A stretch of DNA of 64,000 bases from positions 54,357-118,356 of the forward strand of contig LNDU01000062.1 in NCBI GenBank assembly GCA_001464735.1, written 5' to 3'. The stretch comes from Nitrospira sp. Ga0074138 (GTDB lineage Bacteria; Nitrospirota; Nitrospiria; Nitrospirales; Nitrospiraceae). Positions within the stretch are counted from its first letter, which is position 1. Each line of letters opens with the position of its first letter. Below, piece by piece: positions 26,677 through 33,826 of this stretch. The translations under genes were made by a program, and so were the position numbers. Below the pieces are notes generated by a model. The model was not told the DNA's origin. It ran no database searches and saw only the letters and a program-made list of their open reading frames with translations.

Positions 26677-26870
26677 AAATGAGAAAGAGAATAGGGGTCA
26701 GAGTATAATTGCGTGGTACATCGCACGCGAACGACGTAGGCCTTGGCTTCAGCGTTGGCCCGTTTCCCCTTGCCAGCTTTGATCTCTCGTACGCCGTCCA
26801 GGACTTCTTGCCACACATCGCATGTGGCCTCGAAGTTGACGAGTGCCTTACTGGTCAGCTTGTTACCCAT
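26655..26870 (-). pseudogene. Truncated XRE-family antitoxin
   Basis: The first 50 residues from ATG 26870 (preceded by GGAGG) follow the N-terminus of a widespread HTH antitoxin family: SKALVNFEATCDVWQEVLDG, then VREIKAGKGKRANAEAKAYV. In intact members the DNA-binding helix-turn-helix follows directly after VVRVR. Here the frame instead runs into 20 unrelated residues and stops. No cognate toxin gene is seen upstream. A GGGGTCAGAGTATAATTG sequence just at the break (26695-26712) resembles repeats often found at such junctions. Confidence 0.5.
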
Positions 26871-27034
26871 TGAAATGCCTCCATTACTGTGAGAACCGTA
26901 CGCCGGTGACGCATAAAAGGCAAGTTCAGCTCCCTCTGGGCTGTCCCGAGGTTCTGGAATCTTCGCCGTCGCTTTAGTGTCCAGTATAGTGCCAAGTCGA
27001 TTGTTCCCAATTTGGGATCGTGATAGAGTGGCCC

Positions 27035-27328
27035 GTGCGCAGCATCGCCAAGCGGGCGCTGCAGAACTTCTGGAAGCGACACCCAAAGTCCAAGGGTTCT
27101 TTGGAAGCCTGGCATCAGGAGGTCGCCCATGCCGATTGGGCATCCCCATCGGCCGTTAAAGGGCACTTTCGTTCAGCCAGCGTTCTGCAGGGCAACCGGG
27201 TCGTTTTCAACGTGGCGGGGAATCAGTACTGCCTTATCGTGAAGATCAATTACCCGTACTGAATAGCGTATATCCGATTCATCGGCACACACGCTGAGTA
27301 CGATGCGATCGATGTGACGAGTATCTAA
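27035..27328 (+). pseudogene. higB: HigB-type mRNA interferase toxin interrupted by a stop codon
   Basis: The frame encodes a RelE/HigB-superfamily toxin (PF09907 type): IAKRALQNFWKRHPKSKG, the HADWASPSAVK segment, GNRVVFNVAGNQY and KINYPY. A TGA at 27260-27262 then interrupts it. Reading on in the same frame gives IAYIRFIGTHAEYDAIDVTSI followed by TAA at 27326, which is the normal HigB C-terminus. The stop replaces the residue that is usually Gly in relatives (GGA to TGA is one change). The lost C-terminal strand normally carries part of the active site. The probable start is GTG 27035; GTG 27020 is possible. higA follows 16 bp downstream. Confidence 0.75.
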
Positions 27329-27344
27329 AAGACGAGGAGGCGAC

Positions 27345-27704
27345 ATGATCATCGCTCCGATTAAAACAGCCCGAGATTATGACCGCGCCTTAGGTCGTAT
27401 TGAACAACTGATGGAGGCGAAGCCAGGCACGAAGGTCGGTGATGAGCTGGATGTCCTCACGACGCTCGTTGAGGTGTACGAAGCGAAGCATCACGCGATT
27501 TATCCTCCCGACCCGATCGACGCAATCAAGTTTCGGATGGATCAACTCGGCATGACGCGGAAAGATTTAGAGACGGTACTAGGTGGGCGCGGACGTGTGT
27601 CGGAAGTCCTGACGAGGAAACGAAACCTCTCCCTCGAGATGATCCGTCGACTCCACCGCAAGCTGCACATCCCCCTGGAAAGCCTCATCGGCACCGCGGC
27701 CTAA
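27345..27704 (+). CDS. higA: HigA-family HTH antitoxin
   Basis: A 119-residue antitoxin/transcriptional repressor of the HigA type. The N-terminal half (TARDYDRALGRIEQLMEAKP) is the usual dimerisation and toxin-wrapping region. The C-terminal HTH starts IKFRMDQLGMTRKDLETVLG and continues RGRVSEVLTRKRNLSLEMIR. The ATG has GAGGAGG five bases upstream. It is intact although its toxin gene carries a premature stop. HigA proteins normally repress their own operon. Confidence 0.9.
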   Translation: MIIAPIKTARDYDRALGRIEQLMEAKPGTKVGDELDVLTTLVEVYEAKHHAIYPPDPIDAIKFRMDQLGMTRKDLETVLGGRGRVSEVLTRKRNLSLEMIRRLHRKLHIPLESLIGTAA

Positions 27705-27787
27705 CCACTCCTTCACCTCGCCAACGGTGGCGTTCAGCCATTCCCGGCTTGACGCCCGTCAGATCCCTGTGATTAGGTCCCACCACC

Positions 27788-28822
27788 ATGCGACTGCTTA
27801 ACACTGCCCGTACGCTGGCCTTGATCACGCTCCTGATTCCCGTTCTCGGCTGCCAAAAGGAGAGCGAGTCGGTTGTCTCAATCGCGCTGCATCCGACCAA
27901 CGCCAATATTCTCTACGTCGCCACGAACGATGCAGTCTACAAATCACGAGATGGCGGTGGGACCTGGGAGCGATTCCCAAGTTTCAGCGCACGTCGGGTG
28001 ACGACGCTGGCGATCGATCCACTGCTGCCTGCGACGATCTATGCCGGCACAATGGGGGATGCGGTCTACAAGAGTCCGGACGGAGGGCAACATTGGCTTC
28101 CACATAATGTGGGATTGAAGGAACATGTGTCATTCGTGAATCAGTTCGTGTTCCATCCGACAGTGAGCGAGAAGATCTATATCGCCACGACTGTGGGCGC
28201 GTTCTATACGAAGGACGCAGGGCGTGAATGGGAAGAACGGATGAATGGGATGAAGGAAGTTCACATTGTGACGGCCATCGCCATGAATCCCAAAGCCCCC
28301 ACCACCCTGTACGGCGGAACAACGGGCGGGATGTATCGCTCAGAGGATGGATCGATGTCCTGGAAAAGGATCAACAACGGGTTGATTCCCGAGAGCGAGT
28401 TGATGGCGTCGATGGCGTTGGGTGTGAATGCCATTGAAATTGATCGAATGAATCCTGACACCGTCTATGCGGGAACGACAAAAGGGCTCTTTCGCAGCAC
28501 GAATAAAGGGGAGCAATGGGAGCGGATCGGGGAATCCCTCCCTGATGCCTTTATCAGCAGCATTCTGCTCCACCCCACGGAGCCGTCGCAGCTCTATGTC
28601 GGTGGGCCGAAAGGGGTATGGAAAAGTTCGGATAGTGGAAAGACCTGGCAGGCGGTGAACCAGGGCATTACAACCCTGAACATTCGCGCCCTAGCCATGA
28701 ACCCGAAGAATCCGCAACTACTCTACGCCGGCACGAACGGCAGTGGGCTCTATCGCTCCACTGATGCCGGCGCGACGTGGGCGGCGGTGCCGCTCACTGC
28801 CGCGCCGGTTTCGAGTCAATAA
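27788..28822 (+). CDS. Lipoprotein with seven Asp-box repeats (beta-propeller, YCF48/sialidase-like)
   Basis: A 344-residue lipoprotein. The signal peptide ends in the lipobox VLGC, so it is probably anchored in the outer or inner membrane. Seven Asp-box (S-x-D-x-G-x-x-W) motifs follow, for example SRDGGGTWERF, SPDGGQHWLPH, SEDGSMSWKRI, SSDSGKTWQAV and STDAGATWAAV, predicting a seven-bladed propeller. Such proteins include sialidase-like and photosystem assembly factor-like (HCF136) relatives; no catalytic residues are evident. It converges with, and overlaps by seven bases, the next gene. Confidence 0.88.
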   Translation: MRLLNTARTLALITLLIPVLGCQKESESVVSIALHPTNANILYVATNDAVYKSRDGGGTWERFPSFSARRVTTLAIDPLLPATIYAGTMGDAVYKSPDGGQHWLPHNVGLKEHVSFVNQFVFHPTVSEKIYIATTVGAFYTKDAGREWEERMNGMKEVHIVTAIAMNPKAPTTLYGGTTGGMYRSEDGSMSWKRINNGLIPESELMASMALGVNAIEIDRMNPDTVYAGTTKGLFRSTNKGEQWERIGESLPDAFISSILLHPTEPSQLYVGGPKGVWKSSDSGKTWQAVNQGITTLNIRALAMNPKNPQLLYAGTNGSGLYRSTDAGATWAAVPLTAAPVSSQ

Positions 28823-29298
28823 CTGCTTTTTGCGCCTGCTTCTCCATGCTGGTATCGGCCGCTATAGGAGACCATGCGGTCTGAGAGCGTTTTCCACTCG
28901 TCTGCGGTCATCAGGTCCTTCATCTTGAACCGAAGGCTCAGTACCCTAGCCGAGCTTTGTGCCCGCTGAATGTTCGCCTCATTCACGATTTTTGAAAATT
29001 CGTCGGGTGTCGCCATATAGCTGGTGTTCAAAGTGTAGAGCTGCCGATGATAGGCCCGCTCCTGCTCACGGCTCTCCTTGAGCTCCTTGATGATCTCACC
29101 GACGTATGTATTCACACCCTTCGCCTTTTCGGGATCCTGCACGGTCCGATTGATCAATCCCTCCATGTCTTGCTGGCCCTTCTGCCAATAGGCGTCACTC
29201 TTGCCGCCTCCCGTCATGCCGTGGTGGTGGTGAGACGAGCACCCAACCAGCAGAACCAGGGTGAGCGCACTGAGTAAGCCGCCGAACATCCGTTTCAT
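28816..29298 (-). CDS. His-rich lipoprotein, possible CpxP/Spy-like metal-responsive protein
   Basis: A 160-residue lipoprotein with lipobox LLVGC and a mature N-terminus starting CSSHHHHGM, a potential metal-binding run. The remainder is helical and charged (EIIKELKESREQERAYHRQ; SSARVLSLRFKMKDLMTADE). The LMTADEWKTLSDRM segment recalls the LTxxQ region of CpxP/Spy-type periplasmic chaperones. Function is inferred only from this general likeness. The 3' end overlaps the propeller lipoprotein gene on the opposite strand. Confidence 0.75.
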   Translation of the reverse strand: MKRMFGGLLSALTLVLLVGCSSHHHHGMTGGGKSDAYWQKGQQDMEGLINRTVQDPEKAKGVNTYVGEIIKELKESREQERAYHRQLYTLNTSYMATPDEFSKIVNEANIQRAQSSARVLSLRFKMKDLMTADEWKTLSDRMVSYSGRYQHGEAGAKSSY

Positions 29299-29351
29299 GC
29301 ATGCCTCCTATTGAGAGTTGTTCCCTGCCTTCTTCATACCGTATTATCCAC

Positions 29352-29705
29352 ATGATTACTATGGCCGATGCCACACCTACCTTGTCCGACCCTAGTCAGA
29401 TTCTGAAGGAGGAGTTCCGCCGGCATCTAGAGATTTTCTACGCCCATCTCAAATTGGCCCCACCCTACGAGAGCGTAGAAAAAGCGATTCGGATGCTGAC
29501 CACCATCGTGCATGCCCTACCGAAGGAAGAGCAAGTTCGAATCGTCTCCGATCCTACTCTACGCTGGCAGCAGTTTGCACAGGCGTTTCATGCATCCGGG
29601 CTTGCGAAGAAGCATCGGGGGATCATTGCCGGCCTGGCCCGTGCCCGATCAGCCTTGAACTTGCCGGCCGAATACGATCAATTCTTGAATTTATTTCTTG
29701 TCTGA
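29352..29705 (+). CDS. Hypothetical helical protein
   Basis: A 117-residue soluble, mostly helical protein (ILKEEFRRHLEIFYAHLKLA; KAIRMLTTIVHALPKEEQ) with basic and aromatic residues. No domain is recognised. The frame opens at 29301, but ATG 29352 or 29361 is more plausible because it places the start near a conserved-looking core. No strong ribosome site is seen for any of them, so the start is uncertain. Confidence 0.6.
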   Translation: MITMADATPTLSDPSQILKEEFRRHLEIFYAHLKLAPPYESVEKAIRMLTTIVHALPKEEQVRIVSDPTLRWQQFAQAFHASGLAKKHRGIIAGLARARSALNLPAEYDQFLNLFLV

Positions 29706-29725
29706 GAAAAAGTGCAACGGGCGAA

Positions 29726-30364
29726 CTAGGAAGAGGAGGAGATGGGGAGCGCGACGGCATCTCGCAATTCGGCATAGACTTTCATGAGGCGGCTGTCTTC
29801 AAGCCGATACGCAAGGGCTACCGTGACAAGTCCGAATGCCAACACAAGGGCGGCGAGGGCCATGACCGCCACGCCCGTGAGGGTTCCTCCTAGTGAAGTA
29901 AATCCTTCCTCCATGGCATACTGCACCACGAACGTCAGGGACCCGATCAAGACGAGAGCAAACCACAGGAGTGTCATGAGAGTCGACGACCAGGGCATCA
30001 GCTTCACGCATAACGTGTTCAACGATCCGTCCTGTTGTGAAAGATGAACCAACCCTTTCACCGGCCAGGCGGTCCGGAACCGCTTGGAGAAGAATCGATA
30101 CTGCGGGCGGATCGCAATCTGGGAGAGTTGTGGATAAAACCAGGCCACTCCGTGCGGAAGTATCAGCACGCCCTCTGGGGTGAACCGATCACCGAGGGAT
30201 GTGAGGGCGGCTCCAGGCCACTGGTCTGGAGTGTTCGCGACACGACAACCGTATCGAATGGCGTCCGGGGTCAGCCGAATAAAATACAGCCAATCACCGA
30301 CGATCAGTCCGATAAACAAGAGTCCTGCGAAAAGGCCAGCCAGGATCATGGACGTAGCTATCAC
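29726..30364 (-). CDS. Membrane protein of unknown function
   Basis: A 212-residue membrane protein. An N-terminal hydrophobic helix (ILAGLFAGLLFIGLIVG), a polar region of about 100 residues and two further helices (LMTLLWFALVLIGSLTFVVQ; VMALAALVLAFGLVTVALAY) can be seen. The middle region may face the periplasm or cytoplasm. No family is recognised. It ends with a Ser-rich tail. It lies alone between the helical protein gene and the methyltransferase gene. Confidence 0.7.
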   Translation of the reverse strand: MIATSMILAGLFAGLLFIGLIVGDWLYFIRLTPDAIRYGCRVANTPDQWPGAALTSLGDRFTPEGVLILPHGVAWFYPQLSQIAIRPQYRFFSKRFRTAWPVKGLVHLSQQDGSLNTLCVKLMPWSSTLMTLLWFALVLIGSLTFVVQYAMEEGFTSLGGTLTGVAVMALAALVLAFGLVTVALAYRLEDSRLMKVYAELRDAVALPISSSS

Positions 30365-30634
30365 ATAGGAATGAGCTGTGAATCAAGGCGGGTAAGCCCC
30401 ACTTCATCGATATTACCCATTGTCCTTGGGACAGTATTTCTTCCTCAGGCCCCGCAAGAATCTGTTGACTCGCTGAAGAGAGATTGGCTACAGTACCGGC
30501 GACTACGTTCCGGGCGGGCCTTGCACCACGTGAATTTCCCGCCTCAATTTTCCCCCCGCGTTGCCACGGCGGTCTGCCGCCTCTGACAGTATGAGGTTTG
30601 TAGAGAGCGGATTGTGTAAGGTTTGGAGGAGAGC

Positions 30635-31372
30635 ATGGATCCCAATAAGATTGAGCGTGTTTATACGAATTACGCGGGGTTCTACGACAAGGTTTTTGGA
30701 AAAGTCTTCCACGAAGGGCGTGAATCGGCCGTTCGTAATCTGAATGTGCAGCCCAACGAACAGATTCTTGAAGTTGGTGTGGGGACCGGACTCGCGCTTC
30801 CCATGTATCCTCGCCATTGCCGCATTGTTGGGATCGACGTGTCCGAAGGGATGCTGGCCAGGGCAAGGGAGAAGGCGGAAACTCACTCCCTCGACCACGT
30901 CCAGCTTCACCGCATGGATGCAGGAGCGATGGAATTCGAGGATGATAGCTTCGATACGGTTGTGGCGGCCTATGTCGTCACGGCGGTGCCAGACTATCGA
31001 ACGGTGGTCAGTGAGATGATTCGGGTTTGCCGTCCCGGTGGCCGTATTATCATGCTCAACCACTTCAGCAATGGCAACAAAGTGATCAATGCGGTGGAGC
31101 GAGTGATCTCGCCGTTGACCAAGCACCTGGGCTGGCGGACGGATCTGTCGCTCAGTACCGTGTTGGAAGGGACGTCGCTCCGCATCGCTCGGAATCAACG
31201 CGTGAATCCATTGCGGCTTTGGGCCTTGGTGGAGTGCATCAACGGTAAGGACCAGCAGACAAATGGGAATGGTGCGTCCCACTCTGTTACAGGGTATGTG
31301 AACGGCAACGGTGCAGCCGGTTTTGCAAATGGGAACGGCAACGGGCGTTACTCCCCCGAGCACGCGCACTAA
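30635..31372 (+). CDS. Class I SAM-dependent methyltransferase (PmtA-like) with Asn-Gly tail
   Basis: A 245-residue methyltransferase. Motif I is ILEVGVGTGLALPMYP, the acidic loop GIDVSEGMLARARE and the post-motifs FDTVVAAYVVTAVPD and VCRPGGRIIMLNHFS. It resembles phosphatidylethanolamine N-methyltransferase PmtA-type enzymes, which act on membrane lipids. ATG 30635 has GGAGGAG four bases upstream. The last 35 residues are a low-complexity Asn/Gly tail (for example YVNGNGAAGFANGNGNGRY), which is not part of the family and may be an unstructured linker or an expanded repeat. Confidence 0.87.
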   Translation: MDPNKIERVYTNYAGFYDKVFGKVFHEGRESAVRNLNVQPNEQILEVGVGTGLALPMYPRHCRIVGIDVSEGMLARAREKAETHSLDHVQLHRMDAGAMEFEDDSFDTVVAAYVVTAVPDYRTVVSEMIRVCRPGGRIIMLNHFSNGNKVINAVERVISPLTKHLGWRTDLSLSTVLEGTSLRIARNQRVNPLRLWALVECINGKDQQTNGNGASHSVTGYVNGNGAAGFANGNGNGRYSPEHAH

Positions 31373-31396
31373 TCAGCGTTCCCCCCTCATCGCTGC

Positions 31397-32215
31397 TTAT
31401 CGACTGTGTCGTGTCTGGTGTTCCCGCATCAACCAGCCCTCCCATTCGCGGCCAGGGATGATCGTTGTGCCGACGAGACAGTCTCCGACGAATTGTTGAG
31501 TGATCTGATCAGCCAGTACTTCCAGGATCCGGCTCATTCGCCGATCCTGAATCCCCATCACCCGCAGCATCAGACCAAAGCCTTGCCCTTCCAGCGGACC
31601 ATAGCCCATGACGTGGACCCTATGCCCCTCGCTGGCCGTAGATTCGCCTACTGGAATCAGATCGCCCTCCCACTGCACCGCCGGATGAATCGCGACAGCC
31701 CGCGTCGCGTCACGCCATGTGCAAGGCAGACCGGCTCGATCCAGTTGGTGTAACAGCCACTCCACCGTGGGGCCTTCGGTTGCTCGGCCTTGGAATATCC
31801 AGCGAGCGAACTCGGCTGCCTGATCGGCCGTCACGAATGGCGTGGCGATTTCATCCAGAGCGGCCTCATCGCACACCACGTAGAGTTCTCCCTGGGGATC
31901 AAACCAGAAGCGCATTTTCCCCGCAGCGAACTCCGTCTGGATCACACTAAGAGATGAACAATCAGTCCCATCTTGTTCGAAGACGGAGAAATCCGTGACG
32001 CCGGTCATCGTGAGCTTGGCCACCCGGACGTATCCGCGAACCTCATAACGGATTGTGAGCGAAATGGTCGTACCGGCCGGTACCTCCCGTGCAGATCCTT
32101 CGTCGAAGAGACGGCGCTTGGAAATCTGCAAGTCGGTCACATACCCTGAGCGAAAACCGCCCGTATGCCCGATGAACCACCGAAGGTCGTCCGTGGTCTT
32201 GATGGAGTGCTTCAT
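31397..32215 (-). CDS. Hypothetical protein
   Basis: A 272-residue soluble protein that I do not recognise. The N-terminal half looks beta-rich (TISLTIRYEVRGYVRVAKLT; FWFDPQGELYVVCDEAALDE) and the C-terminal half mixed, with RVHVMGYGPLEGQGFGL and a final REWEGWLMREH. No signal peptide, membrane segment or known catalytic motif is visible. It lies 9 bp downstream of the methyltransferase-like gene on the same strand and is probably co-transcribed with it. Confidence 0.65.
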   Translation of the reverse strand: MKHSIKTTDDLRWFIGHTGGFRSGYVTDLQISKRRLFDEGSAREVPAGTTISLTIRYEVRGYVRVAKLTMTGVTDFSVFEQDGTDCSSLSVIQTEFAAGKMRFWFDPQGELYVVCDEAALDEIATPFVTADQAAEFARWIFQGRATEGPTVEWLLHQLDRAGLPCTWRDATRAVAIHPAVQWEGDLIPVGESTASEGHRVHVMGYGPLEGQGFGLMLRVMGIQDRRMSRILEVLADQITQQFVGDCLVGTTIIPGREWEGWLMREHQTRHSR

Positions 32216-32224
32216 GTGATAAAT

Positions 32225-33109
32225 CTAGTTCTGGTATGGGCGCACGTGTGACAGGTGTGAGCTCGTCCAGCACGATACCACAGCAGGACGCCGAGAACGC
32301 AACAGGGTTCTGATCTCGCAGGAGCCGTACCGTACAAGGCCGACCTTCTCGCACCAGGCGGCAGCGATTGCCGCTTCGTCCTGTCCTTGGTTGACCATGA
32401 CGAACAAGCCGTGTGGGGTTAGATTGCGGACTACTCGAGAAAACAATGTGTGCGGCGCCAACACGGAGAGCGGCATCCGCCAGGCCAGCACAGGGTCCGG
32501 CGTCACGAAGGGATACCACGCGGTGATGACGTCAGCTGGGTGATTATAGCCGGCATAGTCGACGACGATGAACCGTGTGTTTGGCAGGTTTTGGATATAG
32601 CCATGGGCATAGTCGAGGCGACTATACCCATTGGTGTAGATCCGGTACCCTTCCACTTCAACGCCGACCAGTTCCGATGGCTGAAAGAACTCATGCAAGG
32701 CGGCCGCATACCAGAAGTTACTCGACCCCATATCCTGAACGGCTCCACCTACTGAATAGGGCAAGCCGAGCGCCGACCAGGTTCGTTCCAGCACCTCAAG
32801 ATAGTCGTATTGCTTCAGGGCCGTCGACTGTTCCGCCTGCTGTTCGAATCCTACACGGAAGCGTCGTTGGAGCGAGGCGATACGTGCTTGCTGAATGCCG
32901 CTCAGTTCAGAGAGCTGTCTGACCGGTCGTTCACGATACGCTCCGCGAGACCAGGCGAATCGTTCCCCAAGGTGGTACCAGAATGCGTGATAGTGTGAGC
33001 GTACCCTCTGCTGAAATGAACAACGAGGAAGGGTATCCAGAGTAATTTCCGGGCGGGTCAAAGGGACATCGCACATTGTGGGGTCTACATCGGCTGCTGG
33101 AAAAGCCAT
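32225..33109 (-). CDS. Hypothetical protein with Rossmann/methyltransferase-like core
   Basis: A 294-residue protein. After a helical N-terminal region with SLQRRFRVGFEQQAEQ, the segment GGAVQDMGSSNFWYAAALHE may be a SAM-binding motif I. LVGVEVEGYRIY could be the acidic loop, RFIVVDYAGYNHP a motif II/III region and NLTPHGLFVMVNQG a motif V/VI strand. This suggests a SAM-dependent methyltransferase fold, but the likeness is weak. Start is ATG 33109; an internal ATG at 33076 is possible. It precedes the unknown gene at 31.4-32.2 kb, probably in one operon. Confidence 0.65.
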   Translation of the reverse strand: MAFPAADVDPTMCDVPLTRPEITLDTLPRCSFQQRVRSHYHAFWYHLGERFAWSRGAYRERPVRQLSELSGIQQARIASLQRRFRVGFEQQAEQSTALKQYDYLEVLERTWSALGLPYSVGGAVQDMGSSNFWYAAALHEFFQPSELVGVEVEGYRIYTNGYSRLDYAHGYIQNLPNTRFIVVDYAGYNHPADVITAWYPFVTPDPVLAWRMPLSVLAPHTLFSRVVRNLTPHGLFVMVNQGQDEAAIAAAWCEKVGLVRYGSCEIRTLLRSRRPAVVSCWTSSHLSHVRPYQN

Positions 33110-33141
33110 GATATGTACTTGTCGGTCGGTCGACGGAAGGA

Positions 33142-33693
33142 CTAAAGACGGAAATGGAGGGCGGAGAGGTCAATCGTCAGGCCCGGGAGAGGTACGGTGT
33201 GGTACACCACCAAGTCATTAGGAGAAAAGCAACAAACTGTCACTTCACGGACCGACGAGAGGTTGGCCATAGTGGTATGAATTGAGTCGATCGCCACGTT
33301 GGCCGCAAGCTCGATTGGATAGCCGTAGATGCCAGTGCTGATGCTGGGAAAGGCTATCGTGGCAATCCTGTTGGCGTCGGCAATCTCAAGGCAACGGCGA
33401 TAACAGGAAGCAAGCTGCACCGGTCCGCCATCGGTCCCACCCCCTCCAGACCGGTCCGACCGCATAGATCACGTATCGAGCAGGTAGCCGGTAACCTTTC
33501 GTCAGCTTCGCATCGCCAGTTTGGCATCCGCTGAGTAGCCAACATTCCTGCGCCAGTTCCGGCCCCGTCGCACAGTGGATTGCCCCGCACACTCAATCGC
33601 CGAGACGCAGCGACTCATTCGCCACATTTACAATATAGCGTCAACATTGAGTGTCGTGATGTCGGCGCAGACGGCACGAAGGGGGATGGCCAT
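33142..33693 (-). pseudogene. Macro-domain (ADP-ribose hydrolase-type) pseudogene
   Basis: Three reading frames must be joined to restore a macro domain. From ATG 33693, frame 1 reads ADITTLNVDAI, the usual GDIT start. The sequence shifts to VNVANESLRLGD and meets a TGA, then resumes [33 protein letters not shown] second frame change gives [20 protein letters not shown] and IAFPSISTGIYGYPIELAAN. With two frame shifts and one nonsense codon in a ~180-codon gene it cannot be functional. An intact relative would remove ADP-ribose from O-acetyl-ADP-ribose or proteins. Confidence 0.75.
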
Positions 33694-33826
33694 GGTTGAA
33701 CTCTACGACGCTAGTCTGATGTAAATGGTCAACGTGGGAGTCGAACCTCATTGAGCATGTGAAGGATGCCATGAACAATTTCTTCATGCTGGTGATGTCG
33801 ATAGGATTGGGGAGATCTCGGTGCAC

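Noticed and set aside
26690..26715. REP-type transposase-associated repeat
   Set aside because: A GGGGTCAGAGTATAATTG sequence is suggestive, but no paired copy or transposase is present, so it is only mentioned at the antitoxin fragment.
27260..27262. TGA in higB as selenocysteine codon
   Set aside because: The residue is Gly in relatives, no Sec function is known in this family and no SECIS-like hairpin was seen just after it.
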